A stretch of 64,000 nt of DNA from Candidatus Petromonas tenebris (GTDB taxonomy: Bacteria; Bacillota; Clostridia; Peptostreptococcales; Caminicellaceae): NCBI GenBank assembly GCA_014236755.1, contig JACCKY010000003.1, positions 1 to 64,000 of the forward strand, in the 5' to 3' direction. Position numbers and translations under genes: made by a program. A model generated the notes under the pieces. It saw only the letters and a program-made list of their open reading frames with translations. It was not told the DNA's origin and searched no databases. Position 1 is the first letter of the stretch. Every line of letters starts with the position of its first letter. Below are positions 54,363 to 63,576 of the stretch, in pieces.

Positions 54363-55835
54363 TTATAATTCCCATTTTTCAAGGGTTTTAACATTTACAC
54401 TTCCACCCTTTGCAAAAAATTTGATACCTTTACTATCTTTATCAGGATAGACTCTACCTGTGAAAACCTCCTCACCGTCATTAACAAATATCTCTACAGA
54501 AGAAGTATCTAAAAATATATTTAACTTTAATATCTGACTACGCTTCAAAGTGCATCTTCTAATACCGCCGTATCCCTTACCGCTACGTTCTCTGTCAAAT
54601 TTAAATATATTATTTAATTTGTCATAGGATACTACTGTTTGCTGTGTACCATCATCAGAGCATCTTAGCTTAATTCCAAATTGTGTGGCATCCCTTATCT
54701 CACACTCTACAAGAATCTCTATAACATCTCCGCAAATGCCTTCCAGTTCAATTTCTTCATCTTTTATTTCAATTTGTTTATAGGAAATGGGCTTTTTCCT
54801 TAGAGTCTTTATTTCTTCAACTGGTCTTTGATATATTTTATCCCCTACTAAATGCAGTACTCTTGGAATAGTCATAGCATGAATCCATCCATAATCAATT
54901 GTAGGATGATCTTCCCTTTCTGGAAGACCCATCCAGGCAATAAGTATTCTTCTTCCCTTTTCATCTAGCATCGTTTGGGGTGCATAAAATTCAAAGCCTC
55001 TATCCAATTCCGTAAATTTCCCATGGTTTAATCTTCCGGTACTATAGTCGAGCTTTCCTATAAAATATCCTGCTTGGTAAATATTATTGTAAAAGTCTCC
55101 TTGAGGCTGAAGCCCTTGGGGACATGCTATGAGAACATCTTTCCCATTTAATTCAAACAAGTCAGGGCATTCCCACATGTACCCAAAATATCCGAGGTTA
55201 TTAAGATTTGAACCTGTTACTTCTCCAATCATCTCCCATTTCTTAATATCATGCGATTTGTATAGCAGTACTCTACCTTGCTCCTCTACAGTTTGAGCTC
55301 CTATAACCATATACCAGTTTGCGCCCTTTTTCCATACTTTAGGGTCCCTAAAGTGCCTTGTATATCCCTTTGGTTGATTATGAATCACAGGGTTGCCGGG
55401 CCACTTTTCAAATGTAATCCCATCCCTACTAGTTGCTATACACTGGTAGCTTTCTCTATTTCCCTTTTCATCCTTTACATTTCCCGTATACATAAGTGTA
55501 AATATCCCATTATTATTAACGGCACTTCCAGAATAACATCCATGGGTTTCATACCACTCACTGGGAGCTAAAGCTATGGGCATCTCCTCCCAATTAACCA
55601 AATCCCTACTCTTAACATGCCCCCAATATTTCAATCCATGCTTCGTATCGAAGGGATGAAACTGATAAAAAAGATGGTATTCTCCATTTATATGAATAAA
55701 GCCGTTTGGATCATTCAGTAGTCCTACTGGAGGCATAACATGGTATTTCAAACGATGGTAGTCACTTTTTATTAAATCCTTAGATTCCTCTATCTTGTGG
55801 TAGGCTTTTTTTAATAATTCAGTATTCTTAACCAT
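54363..55835 (-). CDS. scrB: Sucrose-6-phosphate hydrolase (GH32)
   Basis: This 490-residue enzyme has the GH32 nucleophile in PPVGLLNDPNGFIHINGEYH, the transition-state Asp in RHFRDPKVWKKG and the acid/base Glu in MWECPDLFELNG. The C-terminal beta-sandwich includes LDTSSVEIFVNDGEEVFTGR. It splits sucrose-6-phosphate into glucose-6-phosphate and fructose. It is the last gene of the scr operon, seven bases after the fructokinase gene. Confidence 0.95.
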   Translation of the reverse strand: MVKNTELLKKAYHKIEESKDLIKSDYHRLKYHVMPPVGLLNDPNGFIHINGEYHLFYQFHPFDTKHGLKYWGHVKSRDLVNWEEMPIALAPSEWYETHGCYSGSAVNNNGIFTLMYTGNVKDEKGNRESYQCIATSRDGITFEKWPGNPVIHNQPKGYTRHFRDPKVWKKGANWYMVIGAQTVEEQGRVLLYKSHDIKKWEMIGEVTGSNLNNLGYFGYMWECPDLFELNGKDVLIACPQGLQPQGDFYNNIYQAGYFIGKLDYSTGRLNHGKFTELDRGFEFYAPQTMLDEKGRRILIAWMGLPEREDHPTIDYGWIHAMTIPRVLHLVGDKIYQRPVEEIKTLRKKPISYKQIEIKDEEIELEGICGDVIEILVECEIRDATQFGIKLRCSDDGTQQTVVSYDKLNNIFKFDRERSGKGYGGIRRCTLKRSQILKLNIFLDTSSVEIFVNDGEEVFTGRVYPDKDSKGIKFFAKGGSVNVKTLEKWEL

Positions 55836-55842
55836 GCTTTTA

Positions 55843-56814
55843 TCACCTAATTTCTAAAGCCTTAACTTCTTCTAAAGTTGGTAGAGACGATATTGCTCCT
55901 AGCTTAGTACACACTAAGGCTCCTACCTTGTTTGCAAAGGCCGTAATTTCTTTTATGGCTTCAAAGTCATCAATTAAACTCTTAGAATCCTTCAGCTGGG
56001 AAACTCTGCTTAAGAAGGCCCCTACAAAAGCATCTCCCGCTCCTGTAGAGTCTATGGATTTTATTTTTATGCTTCCAACCCTTGTCATATCTCTATTGTT
56101 TGATACTAAAGTTCCTTCTTTCCCAAGGGTTACAGCAACTATTTTGGCTCCCAATTCATGAAATATTTTTATCCCTTCTTCTATATTTTCCTTACCAGAA
56201 ATTATTTTTATTTCTTCATCACTTACCTTTACAAAGTCTGCATACCCAAGACACTTCTTAGAAGCTTCTATAAAATCTTCAATCCGCCCTTTCCATAAAT
56301 CAACCCTATAGTTTGGGTCAAAAGATATGAAGATATCATTATTTATTGCTAGTTCCATAACCTTAAAATAGGTATCCTTTATGGGACCACCTAATAAAGC
56401 CGTTGCTGATCCGAAATGGATTATTTTTGAATTCATTACTATATTTTCATCTAAATCATCATACTTCAGGTCTCTATCTGCGCCTCTATTAAATACAAAA
56501 TCCCTTTCTCCGTCCTTCATCAAGGAAACGAATGCCAACGTGGTATTATGCTCCTTATCTAAAAATATCATTTCTGTATCTACCCCAGCTTCTTTAAGTA
56601 CCTCTTTTAAAAAGATACCAAAGGGGTCTGCCCCAACCTTTGCTGCCATAAGAGCTTCTCCATCCAGCCTTGATATAGAAGCTGCAACATTAGCCGGGGC
56701 ACCGCCAGCCTTCTTTATAAAGTTTTCTCCTTCAGACAAGTTCATGCCAACATCAGAACATATAAAATCAATAAGCAGTTCCCCTATACAAAGTACTTTA
56801 GTCGATCTCTCCAT
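55843..56814 (-). CDS. scrK: Fructokinase (PfkB family)
   Basis: This 323-residue ribokinase-fold sugar kinase has the N-terminal GG motif in KKAGGAPANVAASISRLDGE and the catalytic/ATP motif DSTGAGDAFVGAFLSR near residue 253. In this operon it phosphorylates the fructose released from sucrose-6-phosphate. It sits between the PTS gene and scrB with short gaps. Confidence 0.93.
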   Translation of the reverse strand: MERSTKVLCIGELLIDFICSDVGMNLSEGENFIKKAGGAPANVAASISRLDGEALMAAKVGADPFGIFLKEVLKEAGVDTEMIFLDKEHNTTLAFVSLMKDGERDFVFNRGADRDLKYDDLDENIVMNSKIIHFGSATALLGGPIKDTYFKVMELAINNDIFISFDPNYRVDLWKGRIEDFIEASKKCLGYADFVKVSDEEIKIISGKENIEEGIKIFHELGAKIVAVTLGKEGTLVSNNRDMTRVGSIKIKSIDSTGAGDAFVGAFLSRVSQLKDSKSLIDDFEAIKEITAFANKVGALVCTKLGAISSLPTLEEVKALEIR

Positions 56815-56887
56815 AAAACATGCTCCTCTTCATCTAGTAAAACTTTAAAGATACAATCTATATTCTATTCACACCTTTTTTTATAGC

Positions 56888-58771
56888 CTAATCTTCAAAT
56901 TCTATAGCTATTATTTCATCTCTAAAATCAATTTCACCATTTACTGCCAAGGGATTCACACCATTTAAATCATCAGTGTTTGTAATAGTTACTGAAGTAA
57001 TATGGGATGTTGCCTTTTCCTTTACTAAATCTAGATCAAACTCTACTAACTTATCTCCAATTTTAACCTTATCTCCCTTTTTAACAAAAGCCTCAAAGCC
57101 TTCTCCTTTCATTTTTACCGTATCTATACCTATATGAATCAATATCTCTGCTCCTTTTTCACTTCTTATAGCAATGGCATGCTTTGTATCAAATATCTGC
57201 TCTACTGTACCATTTACAGGCGATACTACCTTGCCATCCTGAGGGTCTATTGCAATACCTTCCCCTAATAGCTTACCTGAAAAAGTTTTGTCTGGAACTT
57301 CACTTAAAGAAAGGGCTTTTCCCTTTATTGGGGCATATATTGCTTCATAATTCTTTAATAAACTGTATTCTTTGTCTGTCGCGTCCTTTTTAGTGTCAAT
57401 ACTTCCTTCTTCTTTAAAGCCTATAACATAAGTTGCTACGAATGCACCGGTAAAGGCTAGTGCAAATCCTATCAGATAGTTAATTACTGCACCCTGCTTT
57501 ACTATTGCAATTCCAGGTATTCCTGTCAGTCCAACGGCTGTCATTCCTACCTTTGTAAGCACAACATAGCCACCGCCTATTGCACCTCCAATTGCTGCTG
57601 CAATAAACGGCTTAACAAGTCTAAGGTTAACACCGAAAATAGCAGCTTCAGTTATACCTAGTACACATGATAATGATGCAGGTAGAGCAATTGATTTTAA
57701 TTTTTTATTTCTGGTCTTAAAGTATACTGCCAGTGCAGCCCCACCCTGTGCAACATTTGCCATAGACCAAATAGGAAGCAAAAAGTTTATACCTATTTGC
57801 GGGTTGGCAAGAAGACCTGCCTCTATAGCATGAAAGCTGTGGTGTATTCCTGTTATAACTATAGAAGAGTATATTCCTCCAAATATAACTCCCGCCAATG
57901 CTCCAACATTATTATATAATGCCTGTAGTGATATGGAAATACCATCTCCTATTATTCTTCCAATTGGTCCAATAACTATTAGAGAAATAAATCCTGAAAT
58001 CATAAGTGTAAGGAATGGTGTTACGATTATATCAAGTACATTTGGAACTACTTTTCTTAAGCTTCTTTCAATATGTCCCATAATCCAAACTGCTATCAAT
58101 ATTGGAAGTACTGTTCCCTGGTATCCAATCATACTAACCTTAAATCCAAAAAGGTCAATTGTCTTTTCCACACCTCCACCTAAGGTCCATGCATTCTGCA
58201 GGGCCGGGTGAATCAATATACCTCCTAGAGCTGCTGCCAGATATGGATTTGCTCCAAACTCCTTAGCTGCACTAAAAGCAATTAATATAGGAAGAAACAC
58301 AAAGGCTGCGTTTGAAAACATATCTAGTAGGAATATTAAACTACTGTCTCCGCTTAACCATCCAAAGGTCTTACTCATGCCCAATAGTCCCATTAAAAGA
58401 CCACTGGCTACAATTGCAGGTATAATTGGAACAAATATATTGGACAAAATTCTGGCAAATCTTTGAAGAGGATTAAGTTTTTTCATAGCTGCCCTTTTAG
58501 TTTCAGTCAAATCCGCTTGATTGATGTTTGTTCCTTCAACCATAGCCTGATAAACCTTGTTAACAGCTCCCTGACCTATTATTATCTGGAACTGTCCTGA
58601 GTTTGAAAATGTTCCCTTTACTTCATTCATAGCTTCTAATGCTGCTTTATTAGCTTTTTTTTCATCTTTTAACACAAGACGAAGTCTCGTAGCACAGTGG
58701 GTTACGCTTTCTATATTTTTTTCGCCGCCCAAGTGCTTTAAAATATCCTTCCCTACTTTTTTGTAGTTCAT
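56888..58771 (-). CDS. scrA: PTS sucrose-type transporter, fused EIIBCA
   Basis: This 627-residue protein carries an N-terminal EIIB domain with the phospho-Cys in ESVTHCATRLRLVLKDEKKA, an EIIC membrane domain of ten or so helices (IHHSFHAIEAGLLANPQIGI) and a C-terminal EIIA domain with the phospho-His in ILIHIGIDTVKMKGEGFEAF. The Glc/Bgl superfamily BCA order fits the sucrose/beta-glucoside group; linkage to scrB and scrK makes sucrose likely. Its leader contains an antiterminator target and terminator. Confidence 0.93.
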   Translation of the reverse strand: MNYKKVGKDILKHLGGEKNIESVTHCATRLRLVLKDEKKANKAALEAMNEVKGTFSNSGQFQIIIGQGAVNKVYQAMVEGTNINQADLTETKRAAMKKLNPLQRFARILSNIFVPIIPAIVASGLLMGLLGMSKTFGWLSGDSSLIFLLDMFSNAAFVFLPILIAFSAAKEFGANPYLAAALGGILIHPALQNAWTLGGGVEKTIDLFGFKVSMIGYQGTVLPILIAVWIMGHIERSLRKVVPNVLDIIVTPFLTLMISGFISLIVIGPIGRIIGDGISISLQALYNNVGALAGVIFGGIYSSIVITGIHHSFHAIEAGLLANPQIGINFLLPIWSMANVAQGGAALAVYFKTRNKKLKSIALPASLSCVLGITEAAIFGVNLRLVKPFIAAAIGGAIGGGYVVLTKVGMTAVGLTGIPGIAIVKQGAVINYLIGFALAFTGAFVATYVIGFKEEGSIDTKKDATDKEYSLLKNYEAIYAPIKGKALSLSEVPDKTFSGKLLGEGIAIDPQDGKVVSPVNGTVEQIFDTKHAIAIRSEKGAEILIHIGIDTVKMKGEGFEAFVKKGDKVKIGDKLVEFDLDLVKEKATSHITSVTITNTDDLNGVNPLAVNGEIDFRDEIIAIEFED

Positions 58772-58820
58772 ATTTATCCTTCCTCCTTTTAAATTATTTT
58801 TATTTGTTTTTTATAAATAA

Positions 58821-58972
58821 AAAAACCTAAATTGAGTAACGTATATTCATACCTACAAAGACTGTTAATGTAAAACTTTCATTCTTCACTAACTAGTTTT
58901 CAAAAAAAGTCTTTATTTTATGAATACACATCACTTCAATTTAGGTTTTGCCTGCATTACCAGTAACAATCC
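58821..58972 (-). promoter_or_regulatory. RAT antiterminator site and terminator before scrA
   Basis: The minus strand has GGATTGTTACTGGTAATGC then AGGCAAAACC (58972-58944), the RNA target of LicT/SacT proteins. It overlaps a terminator whose stem AAACCTAAATTGA pairs with TCAATTTAGGTTT (58823-58835 with 58937-58949), followed by TTTTTTATTT. The loop of about 100 bases is unusually long, so the fold may include inner structure. Bound antiterminator protein should keep the RNA from terminating ahead of scrA. Confidence 0.9.
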
Positions 58973-58987
58973 TATTTTTGAAGCAAA

Positions 58988-59821
58988 CTATCTATTTACA
59001 ACTCTTTGCAGATGCAAACACAAGTAAACGATTTCTTCTTTGCCAATTTCATAGTCATAATTCTTGCTTATATATTCCTTTATTTTCAAAGCACAATCAT
59101 AATATTTCTTATAGTTTTTCTTAATCTGATCATAAAATGGTGGATTGTCATCCTCTGACTGCTTTTTGGAAAGTACTCTTTGGGCAAAATATTTAAGATG
59201 GGTCAGCAGTCTGCTATAGGAAATACTGTTTTCATCAAACTCCATTTTAAAATAGTATTTTATTATATTCAGTATGTCTTGTACGATATTGGTTATGCTG
59301 AAGGTATCTGCCATATCCTCGCCTAAAGATGCGTTAATAATATGAAGTGCTATAAAACCTGCTTCATCCTCTGGCATTTTAACACCTATTTCTTTTTCTA
59401 TATATTCAATTGCCCATAGTCCAATCTCATACTCCCTAGGATGAATCCTCTGTATTTCCCAAAGTAGATGATTTTTATTTTCTAGCCCTGCAATGGTTCT
59501 CTTTATTGCAAATGCTATGTGATCCGTCAAAGCTACATGGATATGATCGTCAAACTCAGTTTGTAGTTTGTCTTTAGCATAATTTATAATATTTTCAGAT
59601 ATTTTTATATATTCCAGTGGAATTTCATTTACGAGGCTCTGGAATTTTTTATTTTCTTTTTGATTTTGTATGAGAAATACTTTTTCTACTTTAGATTCAT
59701 CAACATCTTGACCGGCCTTTTTCTTAAAGGCAATTCCTCTGCCCATCACAACCATCTCTAAGCCCGTCTCTTTGTCAATGGTAGTTATGACATTATTATT
59801 TAGTACCTTTTGTATTTTCAT
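58988..59821 (-). CDS. BglG/LicT-family transcription antiterminator
   Basis: This 277-residue protein has an N-terminal RNA-binding CAT domain (KIQKVLNNNVITTIDKETGL; VMGRGIAFKKKAGQDVD) and two PTS regulation domains. Their His residues (DHIHVALTDHIAFAIKR and EAGFIALHIINAS in PRD1; LLTHLKYFAQRVL and EIVYLCLHLQRVV in PRD2) are targets of PTS phosphorylation. It binds the two nearby RAT sites when sucrose is transported. It is the first gene of the scr region and is itself under a RAT site (autoregulation). Confidence 0.94.
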   Translation of the reverse strand: MKIQKVLNNNVITTIDKETGLEMVVMGRGIAFKKKAGQDVDESKVEKVFLIQNQKENKKFQSLVNEIPLEYIKISENIINYAKDKLQTEFDDHIHVALTDHIAFAIKRTIAGLENKNHLLWEIQRIHPREYEIGLWAIEYIEKEIGVKMPEDEAGFIALHIINASLGEDMADTFSITNIVQDILNIIKYYFKMEFDENSISYSRLLTHLKYFAQRVLSKKQSEDDNPPFYDQIKKNYKKYYDCALKIKEYISKNYDYEIGKEEIVYLCLHLQRVVNR

Positions 59822-59885
59822 AGGATCACTCCACCATTTGATAGGGTAAAATCAAAAATGTAAAAATCACAATTATCTACAATAT

Positions 59886-59961
59886 AAAAAAACCCAAACT
59901 AAAACAACATACAACGTATTTATCTTAGTCTAGGTTTTGCCTGCATCACCAGTAACAATCC
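59886..59961 (-). promoter_or_regulatory. RAT antiterminator site and terminator before the antiterminator gene
   Basis: GGATTGTTACTGGTGATGC plus AGGCAAAACC (59961-59933) on the minus strand forms the RAT hairpin. It overlaps the terminator stem AAAACCTAGACTAA / TTAGTTTGGGTTTT with TTTTT. It differs by one base from the copy before scrA. Confidence 0.9.
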
Positions 59962-59995
59962 TATTTAAATCATAATCTTATATTTTTATGATGCA

Positions 59996-60024
59996 ATTAT
60001 AACAATTACATTGAAGCTTGTCAA
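59996..60024 (-). promoter_or_regulatory. Consensus promoter of the scr region
   Basis: On the minus strand TTGACA (60024-60019) and TATAAT (60001-59996) with a 17-base spacer form a perfect sigma-A consensus, 35 bases ahead of the first RAT hairpin. Confidence 0.93.
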
Positions 60025-60158
60025 GTTAAAAAAATAGGAAAATATTATTTGCTACGAAATGAACAAAGCCTCTATAAATTATATATATGAAATTTAAAAT
60101 ATTAACTACCACAATTAAAAAGTTTATGCTATAATATATTACATTATAAATTAAATAT

Positions 60159-60249
60159 GCGAGGGTGGCGGAATTGGCAGACGCGTAAGATTCAGGCTCT
60201 TATGGGCTACTTAAGGCCTGTGTGGGTTCGACTCCCATCCCTCGCACCA
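60159..60249 (+). tRNA. tRNA-Leu, anticodon CAG
   Basis: The sequence starts GCGAGGGTGGCGGAATTGGC and ends CCCTCGCACCA, with a seven-base acceptor stem and encoded CCA. The anticodon loop TTCAGGC gives CAG, reading CUG leucine codons. The long variable arm (from GGGCTACTTAAGGCC) is typical of class II leucine tRNA. TATAAT at 60130-60135 upstream may be its promoter. The rest of the 59822-60380 gap is covered by the scr leader and the terminator at 60352. Confidence 0.97.
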
Positions 60250-60351
60250 GTTTAGAAGATCTTAAATTTGTGATCCAATAATCTTCCCAATTTCTTTTTT
60301 CCAATTAGTTTAATAAAAATCAGTTTTTCAGTTGGATAAAAATGTATATAA

Positions 60352-60371
60352 AAAAATCCCATTGTGGGGAT
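60352..60371 (-). terminator. Terminator of fur-DUF134 unit
   Basis: On the minus strand ATCCC CACAAT GGGAT is followed by seven Ts. It lies ten bases past the stop of the DUF134 gene. Confidence 0.8.
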
Positions 60372-60380
60372 AATCTTTTA

Positions 60381-60833
60381 TTATTTCATACATCTTTTTG
60401 GTCTTCTACATCCTCTATTGCAAAACTTGCTTTTCTCAATGCAAACTATATCTTCAGATCCACATTCTGGACACTTATTAACTTCTTTCTCATAAACTTG
60501 ATCAAATATCTTATCACAATCATTACATTTATATTTGCATATATTAAATGTATAATTTCCACCTTCTATATTTATTGCTTTACCCTCAGTTAAGGCCCTT
60601 GCAACTTTATTTCTAGCCGAATCAATTATTAACTGAAATGTTTGTCGTGATACTTTCATTTTTTCTGCACACTCTTCTTGATTTAGCTTTTCTATGTCCT
60701 TTAACCTCATTGCTTCAAGCTCTTCAAGCTTAAGTCCAATTTCTTTAAGCTCACATTTTCTTTTACCTAGAGGAACAAAATATTTATTTTCCGGCATAAA
60801 TGCAATTTTTCTTGGTTTGACTGGCCTTGGCAA
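60381..60833 (-). CDS. DUF134 HTH regulator with C-terminal zinc ribbon
   Basis: This protein of about 150 residues starts PRPVKPRKIAFMPENKYFVP as in DUF134 proteins. A sigma-70 region 4-like HTH follows (LKLEELEAMRLKDIEKLNQE; MKVSRQTFQLIIDSARNKVA). Its C-terminal zinc ribbon has CNDCDKIFDQ and CPECGSEDIVC, plus a cysteine-rich tail. I take the TTG at 60833 as start, after AAAGGAGG, because the first residues then match the family; the longer frame overlaps the fur gene. Such proteins are linked to NifX/MinD-type iron-sulfur genes and probably regulate them. Confidence 0.87.
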   Translation of the reverse strand: MPRPVKPRKIAFMPENKYFVPLGKRKCELKEIGLKLEELEAMRLKDIEKLNQEECAEKMKVSRQTFQLIIDSARNKVARALTEGKAINIEGGNYTFNICKYKCNDCDKIFDQVYEKEVNKCPECGSEDIVCIEKSKFCNRGCRRPKRCMK

Positions 60834-60837
60834 ATTT

Positions 60838-61287
60838 TTACCTCCTTTTGCATTCCTCACATATTCCACTGAAAATTGCTGAGATATCTTTAATAATAAA
60901 ATTCTTTTGTTTTTCTATTTTGTCTATTATATCAATTACTTTTAAAATAATATTCTGATTATCTATATCAAATATTTTACCACATTTTTCACATTTAAAA
61001 TGAATATGAGTGCACTTTTTACTATAAAGTTTTAGCTCATAATACTTTGTATTATTAAAGATTGTTTTTTTTATTATACCATTTTTTTCGAGAATATTTA
61101 TAGTTCTATATACAGTTGCCATACTAACATGTTTCGATTTAACCCTGTTATAGATTTCTTCCCCACTTAAGTGACTATCTTCACTTAAAAAAATTTTAAT
61201 GATTTCTTTCCGTGCCCTTGTCATTCTATAGCCTTTATCTTTTAAAAGCTCCTTTATTTTATTTAATCTATCTTCCACCTTTATCAC
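60838..61287 (-). CDS. Fur-family metal or peroxide regulator
   Basis: This 149-residue protein has a winged helix N-terminus (GYRMTRARKEIIKIF; LSGEEIYNRVKSKHVSMATV YRTINILEKNG region) and a dimerisation domain with CTHIHFKCEKCGKIFDI and ICEECKRR as structural zinc sites. It could be Fur, PerR or Zur; the regulatory His/Asp set cannot be assigned by eye. It ends within the ribosome site of the DUF134 gene, so both are co-transcribed. Confidence 0.92.
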   Translation of the reverse strand: MIKVEDRLNKIKELLKDKGYRMTRARKEIIKIFLSEDSHLSGEEIYNRVKSKHVSMATVYRTINILEKNGIIKKTIFNNTKYYELKLYSKKCTHIHFKCEKCGKIFDIDNQNIILKVIDIIDKIEKQKNFIIKDISAIFSGICEECKRR

Positions 61288-61512
61288 CCTTTATCCGATG
61301 ACTGCCTACTCTAATATTCTTGTTTCAATCTTGTCGGTAAATAAATAGTATATGATAATAACACATATGTCTTTTAGGTTTTTTCATCAAATACCAATAG
61401 TATATTTAGAAAAATCTAAGAAAATCTATATATAAAGTTCCAATGGGAATGAACACTCTGACTTATACCTAATTTGCTAAGCATATAAAAAGTGTGTATA
61501 ATAAATATATGA

Positions 61513-61535
61513 AAAAAGCAGAATGAATTCATTCT
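61513..61535 (-). terminator. Terminator of the NifX/MinD cluster
   Basis: On the minus strand AGCAGAATGA ATTCATTCTGCT is a self-complementary stem followed by TTTTTTCATAT, right after the stop at 61538. Confidence 0.85.
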
Positions 61536-61537
61536 GC

Positions 61538-61894
61538 TTAACTATTACAATGTCCATGATTCATGCGTTCTTCACAAACGCTTCCTGTAGACTGTAATTC
61601 GCCATTTATATATTTTTGTATTACCTCTTCCAAATTTCCTTTTGTTCCTACGATAACTTCAATACCACTTTCTTTAAAAAGCTCTTGGGCAGTAGCTCCC
61701 ATACCCCCTGCTATTACCACATTTACATCGTTTTGTGCCAAATATGATGGTAAGAATCCCGGTCTATGGCCCGGATTTTCAATAAAGCTGCGTTTTTTCA
61801 CCTCTTTATTCTCTACTTGAAAAATCTCAAAGCCTTCACAATGTCCAAAATGATCTGATATTAAGTTTCCATCCTTTGCAATAGCTATTTTCAT
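61538..61894 (-). CDS. NifX/NifB-type FeMo-cofactor-binding domain protein
   Basis: This 118-residue single-domain protein has MKIAIAKDGNLISDHFGHCE at the start, and NDVNVVIAGGMGATAQELFK. Its C-terminal tail has CEERMNHGHC, giving additional ligands. Proteins of this fold (dinitrogenase iron-molybdenum cofactor family) bind metal-sulfur clusters; here without nitrogenase genes it belongs to the orange-protein-like group. It overlaps the ATPase gene by four bases. Confidence 0.9.
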   Translation of the reverse strand: MKIAIAKDGNLISDHFGHCEGFEIFQVENKEVKKRSFIENPGHRPGFLPSYLAQNDVNVVIAGGMGATAQELFKESGIEVIVGTKGNLEEVIQKYINGELQSTGSVCEERMNHGHCNS

Positions 61895-62754
61895 TTTTGT
61901 GCTTCCTCCTTCATTTTATATTTTAATTTTTCCCATATTGCTTTAATTTCTTTACCCGCTACGCTATCAGGATAGCTGACAATAGGCTTTAATTCATTGA
62001 TAGCCTTTATAACGGTATTATCAAAGGGAATCCTTCCTATTACATCCACATCTCTATCACTACAGAACTTTTGTATTTCATGACTAATTTCTTCATTAAT
62101 GTTATATTTGTTTATACATACATAGGGTTTTACTCCAAGAAATTCAACTACTGAAAGTACTCGAGCAAAATCTTCTAATCCTGATTGGCTAGGTTCTACT
62201 ACGATAAGTGCTGCATCACACTCCGTAATGGACGCCATTACTGCACATCCTACGCCAGGTGATCCATCTAATATAATCAATTCATTGTTTTGTCTATATT
62301 GTATTGCATTTTTTCTTACTTCCGTTACCAGCTTACCAGAACCTTCCGCTCCAATCTCCATCTCTGCTCTAGATAAAATGCCTTTATCTATCTCAGTAAT
62401 AATAGTTCTTCCAGTAATCTCATTTTCCAAAGAAATAGCATCAAATTCACATACAACTGTACATGCTGCACAACCTTCACACCTTAGCTCGTTTACCTTA
62501 TAATTCCTTATAGCTCCAAATCTGCAAGTATTTTCACAATCTCCACACTGAACACATTTAGCTGGATCAATATAGGCTAGTTTTGCACCTGTAAATGGCT
62601 TTGACTCTCTGTCCTTTCCTTCTAAAATAATATGAAGATTTGAGGCATCTACATCGCAATCAGCCTTTATGCTATTGATACTCAAATATGAGAAGGAGGC
62701 TGCGACTGTTGTTTTTCCTGTTCCGCCTTTACCGCTGATAATTACTAGCTGCAT
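61891..62754 (-). CDS. MinD/Mrp-like ATPase with two 4Fe-4S motifs
   Basis: This 287-residue P-loop ATPase starts VIISGKGGTGKTTVAASF. It carries an inserted double-cluster ferredoxin domain (CVQCGDCENTCRFGA near residue 65; CEGCAACTVVCEFDA near 95). ILDGSPGVGCAVMASITECD is the switch II region. It pairs with a paralogue encoded upstream, overlapping by ten bases. They likely form a heterodimer that handles Fe-S clusters or divisome-linked metal clusters, as in the ORP system. The precise partner is unknown. Confidence 0.9.
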   Translation of the reverse strand: MQLVIISGKGGTGKTTVAASFSYLSINSIKADCDVDASNLHIILEGKDRESKPFTGAKLAYIDPAKCVQCGDCENTCRFGAIRNYKVNELRCEGCAACTVVCEFDAISLENEITGRTIITEIDKGILSRAEMEIGAEGSGKLVTEVRKNAIQYRQNNELIILDGSPGVGCAVMASITECDAALIVVEPSQSGLEDFARVLSVVEFLGVKPYVCINKYNINEEISHEIQKFCSDRDVDVIGRIPFDNTVIKAINELKPIVSYPDSVAGKEIKAIWEKLKYKMKEEAQK

Positions 62755-63575
62755 TGAACCGCCTCCATAAGTGTCCTCGCAATACTCTTAAATATATTTT
62801 TATAAGTTTCATCCTCTACCAAAAGTTTTCCCTCTGAATAAAAAATGGCAATTTTTTTATCGTAGGGAATCAATCCAAGGATTGGAATATTTTTTTCATA
62901 ACAATATCTTGTGATAAGATTTTCATCTCCGGTTACTCGATTAATAATTATGCTAAAGGGTATATTTATCTTTTTAACTAGCTCTACTGCAATTTTTAAG
63001 TCATGAAGGCCAAAAGCCGTAGGTTCTGTAACAAGAATAGCATAATCGGCACCTTGGACTGCCTTTACAACATTACAGGAGCTTCCGGGAGAACAATCTA
63101 CAATAGTTGTTTTATCATCAATCAAATTTTTCAATTGACTGATAACTGGGCCTGCCATGGGCTCACCTATATTTAGGGTTCCACTTAGACATTCAATATC
63201 TCCATGTTTCCCTATATCTATCTTTCCAATCCTTCTTCTTGCTTCAATAATTGCTTTAGTCTGACATATAAGCGTGCAAGCCCCACATCCATGACATAAC
63301 TTTTCAAATAGCATAACACCTTGTTTCGTATGAACGAGAGCATTAAACTGACAAATGTCTACACATTTCTTACAGTCACTGCACTTTTCCTTATCTATAG
63401 AAGGAACTAGAATATAGACTTCTCTAGTTTCTTCAATCTTCGGTTTTAGAAAAATAAAACCATTTGGCTCTTCTACGTCACAATCTACATACCTACAGCC
63501 CATTATCTTTGCAAGATTTGTTGATACCGTTGTTTTTCCTGTACCACCCTTGCCACTTAGTACAGCGACCTGCAT
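62745..63575 (-). CDS. MinD/Mrp-like ATPase with 4Fe-4S domain, paralogue
   Basis: This protein of about 276 residues begins MQVAVLSGKGGTGKTTVSTN; the ATG at 63575 follows AAGGGG and sits one base after the stop of the upstream gene. The insert has CSDCKKCVDICQFNA and CHGCGACTLICQTKA. TTIVDCSPGSSCNVVKAVQG is the switch II block. It probably dimerises with the next protein (65-residue-scale similarity across the insert). Confidence 0.9.
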   Translation of the reverse strand: MQVAVLSGKGGTGKTTVSTNLAKIMGCRYVDCDVEEPNGFIFLKPKIEETREVYILVPSIDKEKCSDCKKCVDICQFNALVHTKQGVMLFEKLCHGCGACTLICQTKAIIEARRRIGKIDIGKHGDIECLSGTLNIGEPMAGPVISQLKNLIDDKTTIVDCSPGSSCNVVKAVQGADYAILVTEPTAFGLHDLKIAVELVKKINIPFSIIINRVTGDENLITRYCYEKNIPILGLIPYDKKIAIFYSEGKLLVEDETYKNIFKSIARTLMEAVQCS

Positions 63576-63576
63576 T

